The translations under genes were made by a program, and so were the position numbers. From assembly GCF_000298315.2 (NCBI RefSeq), contig NZ_AEYE02000031.1, forward strand, positions 124,001-188,000: a stretch of DNA of 64,000 nt, written 5' to 3'. Under the pieces are notes generated by a model. The model was not told the DNA's origin and did no database searches. It saw nothing but the letters and a program-made list of their open reading frames with translations. This DNA is from Rhizobium grahamii CCGE 502. Lineage in GTDB: Bacteria > Pseudomonadota > Alphaproteobacteria > Rhizobiales > Rhizobiaceae. This document shows positions 9,247-18,422 of the stretch, one piece after another. Positions within the stretch are counted from its first letter, which is position 1; each line of letters starts with the position of its first letter.

Positions 9247-10785
9247 TCAGTTGATCTTGGGCGGCTGACTGAGATCCGTTGCCGGCGGCGGCGCGGGGGC
9301 CGGTGCTGGCGGTTGGCCGGGCAAGCCGTTCATCGGCGGCAAGGTCAAGCCAGGCATTTGTGGCGAGCCACCCGGCGCTCCGAGCGGCGGCAGCCCCAGG
9401 CCGTTGTTGCCGAAGCCCGGCACCTCGATCTTGATCGAGTTCGGATCGACCTTCGGCCCCTTGTCCAGCCAGTAGGTCACCGACTGCGGCCAGAAGATCA
9501 CGATCGCTACGAGGATCAGCTGCATGCAGACCCAGGGCAGGGCGCCCATGTAGATGTCTGAGGTCTTGACGTTGCGATCGGCAATGGAGCGCAGGTAGAA
9601 GAGCGCGAAGCCGAAGGGCGGGTGCATGAAGCTCGTCTGCATGTTGACGCAGATCAGCACGCCGAACCAGATCAGGTCGATGCCGAGAGCGGAGGCCACC
9701 GGCGCCAGCATCGGAATGACGATGAAGGCGATCTCGAAGAAATCGAGGAAGAAGGCCAGCACGAAGATGAAGATGTTGACGAAGATCAGGAAGCCGACCG
9801 GGCCTCCCGGGATGCCCGACAGCATGTGCTCGATCCAGCGCGAGCCGTCCATGCCCTGGAAAACGAGGCTGAAGACGGTCGAGCCGATCAGGATCATCAC
9901 CACCATCGAGGTGATATGCATGGTCGAGCGCATCGCCTCCTGCATCAGCGGCCAGGTGAGGCGGCGATGCATGGCGGCAAGCACCATGGCGCCGACGACG
10001 CCGAGCGCGCCTGCTTCCGTCGGCGTCGCGAGCCCCATGAAAATCGTGCCGAGAACGAGAAAGATCAGCACGATCGACGGCACCATGCCGGAGAGCACCC
10101 TGAACAGCAGGGACCAGTTGAAGTCGCCGCGCACTTCCTTCGGCAGCGGCGGCATGGAGGCCGGCTTCAGGATCGACAGGACCAGAATATAGCCCATGAA
10201 AATCGCGACCTGGAGGATCGATGGGCCGATGGCGCCGAGATACATGTCGCCGACCGACTTGCCGAGCTGGTCGGCAAGGACGACCAGCACGAGGGACGGC
10301 GGGATGACCTGGGTGATGGTGCCGGAGGCGGCGATGACGCCGGTCGCGAGCCTTGGGCTGTAGCCGTAGCGCAGCATGATCGGCAGCGAGATGACGCCCA
10401 TGGTGATGACGGAGGCTGCGACCGTGCCGGTGATGGCGCCAAGCACGGCGCCGACCAGGATTACCGCGTAGGCGAGGCCGCCCGGAATGCGGCCGAACAG
10501 TTTGCCGGTTCCCTCGAGCAGGTCCTCGGCAAGGCCGCAGCGTTCCAGAATGGCGCCCATGAATGTGAAGAACGGGATGGCGAGTAGTAGATCGTTGGAG
10601 ACGATGCCGAAGAAGCGCAGCGGCAGAGCCTGCAAGAAGGCTTCGCTGAAATGCCCGGTGGCGATGCCGATTATGCCGAAGAACAGGCCGACGGCAGCCA
10701 GCGAAAAGGCGACCGGAAAGCCGTAGAGCATGAAAAGGACCATGCCCACGAACATGGCCGGCGGAATGATGCCGAAATCAAACAA
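9247..10785 (-). CDS. dctM: TRAP transporter large permease, DctM family
   Basis: 512 residues. About a dozen hydrophobic segments fill residues 1-440 (for example MFVGMVLFMLYGFPVAFSLA, ILVGAVLGAITGTVAASVIT, IFIFVLAFFLDFFEIAFIVI), with DctM signatures such as FFTFMGAILERCGLAEDLLE and GTITQVIPPSLVLVVLADQ. It is the sodium-driven translocating subunit of a TRAP system. The last ~55 residues are a cytoplasmic Pro/Gly/Ala-rich tail (GLPPLGAPGG, GQPPAPAPAPPPATD) absent from typical DctM, and of unknown use. It lies 21 bp downstream of dctQ in the same operon and convergent with the TakP-like gene. Confidence 0.92.
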   Translation of the reverse strand: MFDFGIIPPAMFVGMVLFMLYGFPVAFSLAAVGLFFGIIGIATGHFSEAFLQALPLRFFGIVSNDLLLAIPFFTFMGAILERCGLAEDLLEGTGKLFGRIPGGLAYAVILVGAVLGAITGTVAASVITMGVISLPIMLRYGYSPRLATGVIAASGTITQVIPPSLVLVVLADQLGKSVGDMYLGAIGPSILQVAIFMGYILVLSILKPASMPPLPKEVRGDFNWSLLFRVLSGMVPSIVLIFLVLGTIFMGLATPTEAGALGVVGAMVLAAMHRRLTWPLMQEAMRSTMHITSMVVMILIGSTVFSLVFQGMDGSRWIEHMLSGIPGGPVGFLIFVNIFIFVLAFFLDFFEIAFIVIPMLAPVASALGIDLIWFGVLICVNMQTSFMHPPFGFALFYLRSIADRNVKTSDIYMGALPWVCMQLILVAIVIFWPQSVTYWLDKGPKVDPNSIKIEVPGFGNNGLGLPPLGAPGGSPQMPGLTLPPMNGLPGQPPAPAPAPPPATDLSQPPKIN

Positions 10786-10806
10786 TGGTATTCCTCCCGG
10801 TCCGGC

Positions 10807-11346
10807 TTACTGCAGCGGCTTTTCGTATGTGGTGTCGATCTGCATGTAGCCGGTGAGGGCCGCGATCCGCTTGATTAACTCGGATATGCCCTGAAGGGTC
10901 AGCAGCCCGAAGCCGAGGAACAGAACGAGCTTGACCGGCCAGCGGATCAGGCCGCCGGCATTGGCGGAGATCTCATGCTGCAGATAAGAGGCCAGGAAGA
11001 AGGGCCAGCAGAGCCAGGTCAGGAAGATGCAGGCGGGGATCAGGAAGACAATGAGCCCGATGATGTCGATCCAGATCTTGGCCTTGTCGGAGACGGAGCC
11101 GTAGATAAGGTCCACGCGCACGTGTTCGTTCATGCGCAGCGTATGGGCTGCGCCTAGCACGACGATGAAGGCGAAGAGATACCATTGGATCTCGAGCCAG
11201 CCGTTGGAGCTGTAGTTGAAAGAGTAACGGATCAGCGCGTTGGCTGCGCTGATCAGACAGCAAAGCAGCACCATGTATTCGGACAATTTGCCCATGAATT
11301 GGCTGACCGCATCGATCAGCCGGCTGACGGTCAGCAAAGCCGGCAT
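10807..11346 (-). CDS. dctQ: TRAP transporter small permease, DctQ family
   Basis: 179 residues with four hydrophobic helices: MVLLCCLISAANALIRYSF, WYLFAFIVVLGAAHTL, IIGLIVFLIPACIFLTWLC and KLVLFLGFGLLTLQGISEL. The DctQ signature (GWLEIQWYLFAFIVVLGAAHTLRMNEHVRVD) is split across the second helix. It is the first gene of the dctQM operon and pairs with DctM and the TakP-like binding protein. The final residues are polar (TGYMQIDTTYEKPLQ). A 330-bp AT-rich region upstream must hold its promoter. Confidence 0.9.
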   Translation of the reverse strand: MPALLTVSRLIDAVSQFMGKLSEYMVLLCCLISAANALIRYSFNYSSNGWLEIQWYLFAFIVVLGAAHTLRMNEHVRVDLIYGSVSDKAKIWIDIIGLIVFLIPACIFLTWLCWPFFLASYLQHEISANAGGLIRWPVKLVLFLGFGLLTLQGISELIKRIAALTGYMQIDTTYEKPLQ

Positions 11347-11676
11347 GCCATTCCCCCTGTTATGTCGCGCGGTTTTATGCGCCTTTTATCTTTCCACCGG
11401 TTTAGACCACGGTTTTTTAAATTGAAAGGTCAAAGGGGGTATGTTGGAATATAGTAGTATAAGCCTTTCGCAACCCGCTTGGCGTTAGTGCTGAAGCATC
11501 TAAACAACCTGAAGCTAGGCGGGAAACGGCGAAAACTTCCCCGCATGGCTGCATAAGTCCTTGCAATCGCTAAAAATCACGCCAGGGTTTTGGAAAATTC
11601 GACAAAATGTATGGATTACACGAAATCAATTTTTAAAGGGTTGGGGATAAGGTTTCGCCGCACAGGGAAAGTATGG
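11347..11676. other. Intergenic region between dctQ and the GGDEF-EAL gene
   Basis: 330 bp, clearly AT-richer than its flanks (for example around 11409-11465), lying between divergent genes and so expected to hold both promoters. I see no convincing promoter pair, repeat or small gene. Open frames from TTG 11590 or ATG 11611 run in frame into the next gene but have no good ribosome site. Confidence 0.5.
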
Positions 11677-13980
11677 ATGAAGCCACATAACCCGAACAGG
11701 GTCCCTACCGACGTTTATCTGTCGTTTGTCAGTTCCCTCTTCGGGAATCGCATGACACTCGTCGCGGGTGTCGTCGTGCATGTGGTTGCCTTCCTCGCTG
11801 TTGCCCTGAAAACCAGTTCCCCATTCTACGTCGTTCTTTCGCTCGGTTTTCTTGCGGTTTTCGCCGGCCGCATGGTCACCTTCCGCATGTTCGACAAGGT
11901 CGACAAGCCGACGCTGTCGCGCGACGAGATCGAACATTGGGAAACGGTCTACGTTATCGGTGCCGCCTCGACGGCCGCCGTCCTTGGCATCGGCAGCGGT
12001 TACGCGATCTTCTTCCTGCAGGATCCGTTTGCCGAACTGGCCTGCATCGCCGTCACCATGGCGTCGATGGTCTCGGTGGTCGGCCGAAACTACGGATCGC
12101 AAAAGGCGATCGACCTGCAGACGCTGGCGTGCTGCCTGCCGATGATCATTTGCAGCCTGATGGCGCTCGACTTCTATCGTGCGATCCTGTCGGCCTTCCT
12201 CATTCCGTTCGGTCTGACGACGCGAGCAATGGCGAATGGCGTGCGCGAGTTCCTCTATGAGAACGTCATTGCGCGCCGCCAGATCTCGATGATCGCCGAT
12301 CGCTTCGATACGGCGCTCAACAACATGCCGCACGGCCTGGTGATGGTTGATCCGGAAAACCGCATTCAGGTCATCAACCGCAAGGCCTGCGACCTCCTGA
12401 AGATCGGCGATCCGGACCGGCTGAAGGAGCGCGACCTCGGTGCGGTGCTGCGCTACGGCGCCCGCTACAGCTTTATGGATTCCACGCAGCCGGAGCTTAT
12501 CCTGCGGCAGATGACGCACGTCGCCGAAGGCAAGCTGTCGCGCACGCTGATCCACTTTCCTGAAGACCTGTCGTTGGAGTTTTCCGCCAGCCGCCGTGCC
12601 GACGGTGGCGCCGTGTTGATTTTTGAAGACGTGTCGAGCCGCGTGAAGGCCGAGCAGAAGATCCTGCACATGGTTCGCTTCGATGCGCTGACCGGCCTGC
12701 CGAACCGCGAGTACTTCAGCCATCTCGTGCAAGACTACCTAGGCAAGCATCCGAAGAAGCGTGGCCCCGTCGGCTTCATGGTTCTGGATATCGACGAGTT
12801 CAAGCATGTCAACGACATGCGGGGCCACATCACTGGCGACCGCCTGCTCTGTGCCATCGCAGCCCGCATCGCCAAGCAGGCGGGCAAGGCCATTGTCGGT
12901 CGCCTGATGGGCGACCAGTTCATCCTATTCTTCCCGCACGCGAAGGACATGGCCGCGCTTGACGCCGAGATCCACCGTTTCCATGAGAGCATTCAGGGCA
13001 ACTACGAGGCCGATGACGTCACCTTCCTCGTTTCGCTGAGCGCCGGCTTTGCGATTCTCGAGAGTGATGCCTTCGCAATGGAGGAGTGGAGCATCAAGGC
13101 GGATCTCGCGCTCTTCGAGAGCAAGTCGAAACAGCGCGGCGGCATTGCCGGCTTCGAACGCGAGATGGATGGCCGCTATATTGAGCAGCAGAAGCTCAAG
13201 GCGGATCTGCGCGAGGCGATCGGCAAGCACGGCCTCAGCATCGCCTACCAGCCGATGTTCAAGGCCGACGGAACACGCATCGAATGCGCCGAGGCGCTGG
13301 CGCGCTGGGTCCACCCCGAGAAGGGCGCGATCCCACCTGACGTCTTCATTCGTCTTGCAGAGGAGATGGGCATCATCTCGGAGATTACGCGCTTCATCCT
13401 CATGAAGGCGTGCGCCGACTGCATGAGCTGGCCGGATCATATCGCCGTTTCCGTCAACCTGTCGGCGCGCGATCTGCGCGACGCGGATATTCTTGCCGTC
13501 GTTTCCGAAGCGCTTGAGGCGTCGGGTCTCGAGCCTGCGCGATTGCATCTCGAAATTACCGAAAGCTGCCTGATCGATGAGCCGGCCGCCGTACGCGCGA
13601 TCCTCGCCGAACTCAGGGCGCGCGGGATCACGATAGCGATCGACGACTTCGGCACCGGCTTCTCGAGCCTCAGCTATCTCGACACGCTGCCGCTTGACAT
13701 CGTCAAGATCGACCGCTCGTTCCTGCGCAACATTGTCGAGGACGGCCGCCGCCTCAAGTTGCTGCGCGGCACCGTCAACCTAGCGCGCGAACTCGGCCTC
13801 AAGATCGTCACCGAGGGTGTCGAGACCACCGAGCAACTGGCCTTGCTCAACAAATATCGTGCCACCGATCTGGTGCAGGGTTACGTCTTCTCGCCGGCCG
13901 TTCCGGCGCAGAACATCGCCATCCTCTCCCAAAGCCTCAGTCGCCGCACGGCCCCACGTCGTCGCCCGAAAGTTGCATGA
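11677..13980 (+). CDS. Membrane PAS-GGDEF-EAL protein; likely c-di-GMP phosphodiesterase with degenerate GGDEF
   Basis: 767 residues from ATG 11677 (AGGGA eight bases upstream). Five or six hydrophobic helices span residues ~25-190. A PAS-like segment (ALNNMPHGLVMVDPENRIQV) follows, then a GGDEF domain starting DALTGLPNREYF. The active-site loop is RLMGDQF (411-415 MGDQF), so GG[DE]EF is lost and cyclase activity is unlikely. The EAL domain is complete: EALARW (539-541), SVNLSARDL, LEITES, DDFGTGFSSL, VKIDRSF, TEGVET and LVQGYVFS. The protein should hydrolyse c-di-GMP, with the GGDEF domain perhaps sensing GTP. A longer form from TTG 11590 is possible. The acyltransferase gene follows after 150 bp. 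Confidence 0.9.
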   Translation: MKPHNPNRVPTDVYLSFVSSLFGNRMTLVAGVVVHVVAFLAVALKTSSPFYVVLSLGFLAVFAGRMVTFRMFDKVDKPTLSRDEIEHWETVYVIGAASTAAVLGIGSGYAIFFLQDPFAELACIAVTMASMVSVVGRNYGSQKAIDLQTLACCLPMIICSLMALDFYRAILSAFLIPFGLTTRAMANGVREFLYENVIARRQISMIADRFDTALNNMPHGLVMVDPENRIQVINRKACDLLKIGDPDRLKERDLGAVLRYGARYSFMDSTQPELILRQMTHVAEGKLSRTLIHFPEDLSLEFSASRRADGGAVLIFEDVSSRVKAEQKILHMVRFDALTGLPNREYFSHLVQDYLGKHPKKRGPVGFMVLDIDEFKHVNDMRGHITGDRLLCAIAARIAKQAGKAIVGRLMGDQFILFFPHAKDMAALDAEIHRFHESIQGNYEADDVTFLVSLSAGFAILESDAFAMEEWSIKADLALFESKSKQRGGIAGFEREMDGRYIEQQKLKADLREAIGKHGLSIAYQPMFKADGTRIECAEALARWVHPEKGAIPPDVFIRLAEEMGIISEITRFILMKACADCMSWPDHIAVSVNLSARDLRDADILAVVSEALEASGLEPARLHLEITESCLIDEPAAVRAILAELRARGITIAIDDFGTGFSSLSYLDTLPLDIVKIDRSFLRNIVEDGRRLKLLRGTVNLARELGLKIVTEGVETTEQLALLNKYRATDLVQGYVFSPAVPAQNIAILSQSLSRRTAPRRRPKVA

Positions 13981-14130
13981 TCCGAGCGGTCGTTTCGGCC
14001 GGCGGCTCTGTCGTTCAAAAGCGGACCATTAACCTTAACAATTCAAATATAACGCAAATCCTCGCAGCATTCTTGCCCTTCGCCCGGTTCCGTATGATTA
14101 ATGCTTCGTTAACAGGCGGACCGGGTAACT

Positions 14131-14883
14131 ATGGCAGACAGCCCTTTAAAGACGAGTGATTTCAGCAGTAAACTTCTTGAGATAATGGACCATGTCGAAT
14201 ACCGCCGCGTCGAAAGCGGCGAGGACATGGAAGAGGTGGAACGCCTGCGCTACAAGGCCTACAAGGCCCGTGAAGTGCTTCCGGTCGCCGCCAAAAGCAT
14301 GATCGACGAAGCCGATTTCGATAGCCAGGCGTATGTTTTCGGACTGTACTATTATGAACAGCTCGTCAGCACGATTCGCATCCATCACGTGACGCCGGAC
14401 CATCGTGTCTCACAATCGGGCGGTATCTTTCCGGCCGAAATGGATGCGTTTCTGGACGCGGGGCTGAGCCTGATCGATCCGGCGCGCTTTGCTGCCGACC
14501 CCGAACTCAGCACGGAAATGCCGTGGATCCCTTATCTGACGCTGCGTCCGAACATCGTCGCTGCAGCACATTTTCGCGCGGACCGTGTGATGCAGCATGT
14601 GCGCCCGGCGCATGCGGCCTTCTACAAGCGCGTCTTCTACGCCGACACCGTCGTCGCAAGCCGGATGACCGAGACCTATGGTTTCGACCTGACGCTGATG
14701 GCGACCAACGTCATCGAGGTCGGCCGGAAGCTGCTGACGCGCTATCCGTTCTTCATTTCGAGCGCCAGCGAACAGCGGATGATGTTCTCGCGTACGCCCA
14801 ATCACACGCTGCCGCCGCTGACCATCATACCGACGGCGCGTTTCATGGCTGAGGGCGATCTCGGGACCGATCTTCCCCTGTGA
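14131..14883 (+). CDS. FeeM/LuxI-like GNAT-fold N-acyltransferase
   Basis: 250 residues. The N-terminal half resembles autoinducer-synthase and FeeM (N-acyl amino acid synthase) cores: an Arg-Tyr-x-Ala-Tyr start (VERLRYKAYKAREVLP), an acidic stretch DEADFDSQAYVFGLYY, and a substrate strand QLVSTIRIHHV. The C-terminal half has the GNAT-type helix AAFYKRVFYADTVVASRM. The family transfers acyl groups from acyl-ACP or acyl-CoA to amino compounds; a cognate LuxR gene is absent here, which argues against a classical AHL synthase. Located 150 bp after the c-di-GMP phosphodiesterase gene on the same strand. Product unknown. Confidence 0.7.
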   Translation: MADSPLKTSDFSSKLLEIMDHVEYRRVESGEDMEEVERLRYKAYKAREVLPVAAKSMIDEADFDSQAYVFGLYYYEQLVSTIRIHHVTPDHRVSQSGGIFPAEMDAFLDAGLSLIDPARFAADPELSTEMPWIPYLTLRPNIVAAAHFRADRVMQHVRPAHAAFYKRVFYADTVVASRMTETYGFDLTLMATNVIEVGRKLLTRYPFFISSASEQRMMFSRTPNHTLPPLTIIPTARFMAEGDLGTDLPL

Positions 14884-14904
14884 TCCCATCCGCTTGAATT
14901 TGGC

Positions 14905-14934
14905 TGAGAATGTCGCCCGCCTGCGGCATTCTCA
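14905..14934 (+). terminator. Hairpin downstream of the acyltransferase gene
   Basis: 8-bp perfect stem TGAGAATG / CATTCTCA around a 14-base GC-rich loop, 22 bp after the stop. There is no T-run, so it is only a possible terminator. Confidence 0.35.
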
Positions 14935-15066
14935 TGCATTGCGCTTTCTCGAAGCTTTGTGTAATCCCTCTGCAGGGACATTTCCTCGTGGGATCGAGGG
15001 AATCATGACAGTCGAACGGTCGTGCTGCTTGCGTGCTGACCGGGAAGTTTGAGGGAGACGATATTC

Positions 15067-15291
15067 ATGGCCGAGCATCACACGGGACCTGCCGAGGTCG
15101 GCGCGCCGATGGACTACAACGAACACGAGCAGACTTACAACATGTTCCTTGCCGCGACGAAGTACGGCACGCTGTTTCTTGTGGCTCTCCTGCTTGGCAT
15201 GACGGCTGGCTTCTTCACCGGTGCTGGCTTCCTCGGTGGCCTTGTTGTCCTGCTGATCGTCTTCATCGCTGGCCTCGTTCTGCTGCGCTAG
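15067..15291 (+). CDS. aa3-type cytochrome c oxidase subunit IV
   Basis: 74 residues from ATG 15067, preceded by GGGAGA. The sequence ends in one or two closely spaced hydrophobic stretches (TLFLVALLLGMTAGFFTG and GLVVLLIVFIAGLVLL) after a polar N-terminus containing the family signature DYNEHEQTYNMFLAATKYG. Such single-helix subunits belong to alphaproteobacterial aa3 oxidases and sit in the inner membrane. As in other rhizobia it stands apart from the main cox operon and just upstream of the transhydrogenase genes. A TTG at 15049 is a less likely start. Confidence 0.88.
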   Translation: MAEHHTGPAEVGAPMDYNEHEQTYNMFLAATKYGTLFLVALLLGMTAGFFTGAGFLGGLVVLLIVFIAGLVLLR

Positions 15292-15392
15292 ACGCAGCGC
15301 GGGGAGGGGGCGCTTTTCCAAAGCTTTGACTGAATGCTCGGGCTGGGCAGGCGAAGCCTGCGGCAGACTGGCTGACCCGGAGGAGGGGGCGG

Positions 15393-16541
15393 TTGGGCAA
15401 CGTTGTTTTTGTGGCGAAGGAAACCACGGGGGATGAGACGCGCGTCGCCGCGTCCGTCGAAACCGTAAAGAAGATGATCGGCCTTGGCCTCGACGTCGTC
15501 GTCGAGGCTGGCGCCGGTGCGAAGTCGAAAATTCCGGATGCGGAATTCGAGGCAGTCGGTGCACGGATCGGTTCGGTCGGTGCGGCAGCGACCGCCGATG
15601 TGGTGCTGAAGGTCCGGCGCCCGACCGACGAGGAGATCGCCGGTTACAAGAGCGGTTTGATCGTGATCGCGGTCATGGATCCCTACGGCAATGACGAGGC
15701 GATCGCAGCCATGGCCAAGGCCGGGCTTTCCAGCTTCGCCATGGAACTGATGCCGCGCATCACCCGCGCGCAGTCTATGGACGTTCTTTCCTCACAGGCT
15801 AACCTTGCAGGCTACCAGGCGGTGATCGAAGCGGCGGCGGTCTATGATCGTGCCATGCCGATGATGATGACGGCGGCCGGCACTGTTCCGGCGGCCAAGG
15901 TCTTCGTCATGGGCGCCGGTGTTGCCGGCCTGCAGGCGATTGCCACGGCGCGTCGTCTCGGCGCTGCGGTGTCCGCGACCGACGTTCGCCCGGCCGCCAA
16001 GGAGCAGGTTGCCTCGCTCGGTGCGAAGTTCATCGCCGTCGAGGACGAGGAATTCAAGGCGGCCGAGACCGCCGGCGGCTACGCCAAGGAAATGTCCAAG
16101 GAATACCAGGCGAAGCAGGCGGCACTCGTGGCCGATCACATCGCCAAGCAGGACATCGTCATCACCACAGCCCTGATTCCGGGGCGTCCGGCACCGAAGC
16201 TGGTCTCGCGTGAGATGCTGAAGTCGATGAAGCCAGGTGCGGTTGCCGTCGATCTCGCCGTCGAGCGCGGCGGCAACATCGAAGGCGTCAAGCCGGGCAA
16301 GGTCGCCGACGTCGATGGCGTGCGCGTCATCGGTTACGCAAACATGGCCGGTCGGATCGCGGCCAGCGCCTCGGCTCTCTACGCCAAGAACCTCGTCACC
16401 TTCCTCGAGACCATGGTCAACAAGGAAACAAAGACGATTGCCCTCAATCTCGAGGACGAATTGATCAAGGCGACGATGCTCACGCATGTGGGCAATGTCG
16501 TGCACCCGACATTCGGCGGCACGAAGAAGGGGGATAACTGA
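15393..16541 (+). CDS. pntAA: NAD(P) transhydrogenase subunit alpha part 1 (NAD-binding domain)
   Basis: 382 residues. Begins at TTG 15393, with a very strong GGAGGAGGGGG site just upstream; the product starts [10 protein letters not shown], matching family N-termini. The Rossmann motif [20 protein letters not shown] and the following [11 protein letters not shown] are the NAD(H)-binding signatures; [13 protein letters not shown] is also conserved. It is the soluble dI component of proton-translocating transhydrogenase, which uses the proton gradient to make NADPH from NADH. The stop overlaps the next start by one base (TGATG), indicating translational coupling with pntAB. Confidence 0.93.
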   Translation: MGNVVFVAKETTGDETRVAASVETVKKMIGLGLDVVVEAGAGAKSKIPDAEFEAVGARIGSVGAAATADVVLKVRRPTDEEIAGYKSGLIVIAVMDPYGNDEAIAAMAKAGLSSFAMELMPRITRAQSMDVLSSQANLAGYQAVIEAAAVYDRAMPMMMTAAGTVPAAKVFVMGAGVAGLQAIATARRLGAAVSATDVRPAAKEQVASLGAKFIAVEDEEFKAAETAGGYAKEMSKEYQAKQAALVADHIAKQDIVITTALIPGRPAPKLVSREMLKSMKPGAVAVDLAVERGGNIEGVKPGKVADVDGVRVIGYANMAGRIAASASALYAKNLVTFLETMVNKETKTIALNLEDELIKATMLTHVGNVVHPTFGGTKKGDN

Positions 16542-16939
16542 TGGCCAGTGAAGCAATGGACAAGGCGCTGGAGCAATTGAACCAGGCCGTGAATGCCGTG
16601 ACGTCGGCTGCTGCCCACGCGCCGGAGGCCGCAAGTGCCGCCACAGGCGGCGCGATCGACCCCTTCGTGTTCCAGTTCGCGATCTTCGTACTGGCGATCT
16701 TCGTCGGCTATTACGTCGTCTGGTCGGTGACGCCGGCGCTGCACACGCCGCTGATGGCGGTCACCAACGCGATCTCCTCGGTCATCGTTGTCGGTGCGCT
16801 CCTGGCGGTCGGCATTTCGACGAGCGGGCTTGCAACCGGCTTCGGCTTCGTCGCGCTCGTTCTCGTCTCGGTGAACATCTTTGGCGGCTTCCTTGTCACC
16901 CAGCGCATGCTGGCGATGTACAAGAAGAAGGATAAGTGA
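16541..16939 (+). CDS. pntAB: NAD(P) transhydrogenase subunit alpha part 2 (membrane)
   Basis: 132 residues. A polar Ala-rich N-terminal ~40 residues precedes three or four helices ([57 protein letters not shown]) and the Lys-rich end YKKKDK. These form part of the dII proton channel. The three-gene split arrangement (AA, AB, B) is normal in Alphaproteobacteria. [10 protein letters not shown] is the family hallmark. The gene lies between and tightly linked to pntAA (1-base overlap) and pntB (7-bp gap). Confidence 0.93.
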   Translation: MASEAMDKALEQLNQAVNAVTSAAAHAPEAASAATGGAIDPFVFQFAIFVLAIFVGYYVVWSVTPALHTPLMAVTNAISSVIVVGALLAVGISTSGLATGFGFVALVLVSVNIFGGFLVTQRMLAMYKKKDK

Positions 16940-16946
16940 GGACCGC

Positions 16947-18341
16947 ATGAGCAGTATCGCAGCCTTCCTTTATCTTGTCTCCGGCGTTCTCTTCATCCTG
17001 GCATTGCGCGGGCTTTCCCATCCGGCCAGCAGCCGCAAGGGCAATCTCTACGGCATGGCCGGCATGGCGATCGCCATCCTCACCACGCTGACGCTGGCGA
17101 CGCCATCCTTCGGTGGCTTCGTGCTGATCGTCCTCGGTCTCGCGATCGGCGGCGGCGCAGGCGCCTATATTGCCCGGGTCATTCCGATGACGTCGATGCC
17201 GCAGCTGGTTGCCGGGTTTCACTCGCTGGTAGGCTTCGCGGCCGTTCTGGTCGCGGCTTCGGCGCTCTACACGCCGTCGTCCTTCGGCATTGGCAACATC
17301 GGTGAGATCCACACCGAGGCGAGGATCGAAATGGCGCTCGGGGTCGCCATCGGCGCCTTGACCTTCACCGGCTCGATCATCGCCTTCCTGAAGCTTGATG
17401 GGCGCATGTCCGGCAAGCCGATCATGCTGCCCTTCCGGCACGTCATCAACATCGCGCTGCTGGTGCTGATCGTCCTCTTCATCGTCGGCCTCGCCGCGAC
17501 GGAAAGCCATTTCGATTTCTGGGCGGTCGTCGTTCTGTCGCTGGCGCTCGGCGTTCTGCTGATCGTGCCGATCGGCGGCGCCGACATGCCTGTCGTCGTC
17601 TCGATGCTGAACTCCTATTCGGGCTGGGCCGCCGCCGGCATCGGCTTCACGCTCGGCAACCTGGCGCTGATCATAACCGGGGCGCTGGTCGGCTCGTCGG
17701 GTGCGATCCTGTCCTACATCATGTGCAAGGGCATGAACCGTTCGTTCATCTCGGTCATCCTCGGCGGCTTCGGCGGCGAGACAGTGAGTGGTAGCACTGA
17801 CAATTCAGACAAGACGGTCAAGCTCGGCTCGGCCGAGGATGCCGCCTATCTGATGGCCAATGCCTCCAAGGTGATCATCGTTCCCGGCTACGGCATGGCG
17901 GTGGCGCAGGCGCAGCACGCGCTTCGCGAAATGACCGACAATCTGAAAAAGAACGGCGTCGAGGTGAAGTACGCGATCCATCCGGTCGCGGGCCGCATGC
18001 CGGGCCATATGAACGTGCTGCTGGCGGAAGCGAATGTGCCTTATGACGAAGTCTTCGAGCTCGAGGACATCAACTCGGAATTTGCGCAGGCTGACGTTGC
18101 CTATGTCATCGGTGCCAACGACGTGACCAATCCGGCTGCTCGCGACGACAAGACCTCGCCGATCTACGGCATGCCGATCCTCGATGTCGACAAGGCCAAG
18201 ACATGCCTTTTCGTCAAGCGCTCGCTCGGCTCCGGTTACGCCGGCATCGACAACACGCTGTTCTACAAGGACGGCACGATGATGCTGCTCGGCGATGCCA
18301 AGAAGGTCACCGAGGAAATCAACAAGGCGATCGGCCACTGA
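16947..18341 (+). CDS. pntB: NAD(P) transhydrogenase subunit beta
   Basis: 464 residues from ATG 16947 (GAGGACC upstream). Residues 1-~270 carry nine hydrophobic helices, and the C-terminal ~190 residues are the NADP(H)-binding dIII domain with VIIVPGYGMAVAQAQHALR, HPVAGRMPGHMNVLLAEANV, VIGANDVTNPAARDD and KRSLGSGYAGIDN. It completes the membrane channel and binds NADP(H) on the cytoplasmic side. It is the last gene of the coxIV-pnt group and is followed by a terminator. Confidence 0.95.
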   Translation: MSSIAAFLYLVSGVLFILALRGLSHPASSRKGNLYGMAGMAIAILTTLTLATPSFGGFVLIVLGLAIGGGAGAYIARVIPMTSMPQLVAGFHSLVGFAAVLVAASALYTPSSFGIGNIGEIHTEARIEMALGVAIGALTFTGSIIAFLKLDGRMSGKPIMLPFRHVINIALLVLIVLFIVGLAATESHFDFWAVVVLSLALGVLLIVPIGGADMPVVVSMLNSYSGWAAAGIGFTLGNLALIITGALVGSSGAILSYIMCKGMNRSFISVILGGFGGETVSGSTDNSDKTVKLGSAEDAAYLMANASKVIIVPGYGMAVAQAQHALREMTDNLKKNGVEVKYAIHPVAGRMPGHMNVLLAEANVPYDEVFELEDINSEFAQADVAYVIGANDVTNPAARDDKTSPIYGMPILDVDKAKTCLFVKRSLGSGYAGIDNTLFYKDGTMMLLGDAKKVTEEINKAIGH

Positions 18342-18378
18342 GGCATCGCCAGCGTGCTTGATCTCGATTAAACTAGAA

Positions 18379-18408
18379 GGGCGCAGGCTTGGTCTGCGCC
18401 CTTTGTTT
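18379..18408 (+). terminator. Rho-independent terminator after pntB
   Basis: 8-bp GC stem GGGCGCAG / CTGCGCCC with a 7-base loop, followed by TTTGTTTT. Confidence 0.85.
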
Positions 18409-18422
18409 TGCACGGTGATGTC

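Noticed and set aside
9622-10587. Long plus-strand frame opposite dctM, very rich in Asp, His and Glu
   Set aside because: It is the antisense of a hydrophobic membrane protein gene in high-GC DNA; no ribosome site or domain.
14087-14110. GTTCC upstream of the acyltransferase gene as an EcfG -35
   Set aside because: No CGTT at 16-17 bp spacing on the correct strand.
15393-15401. A different start for pntAA within the gene
   Set aside because: No ATG or GTG with a ribosome site gives the family N-terminus; TTG 15393 does.
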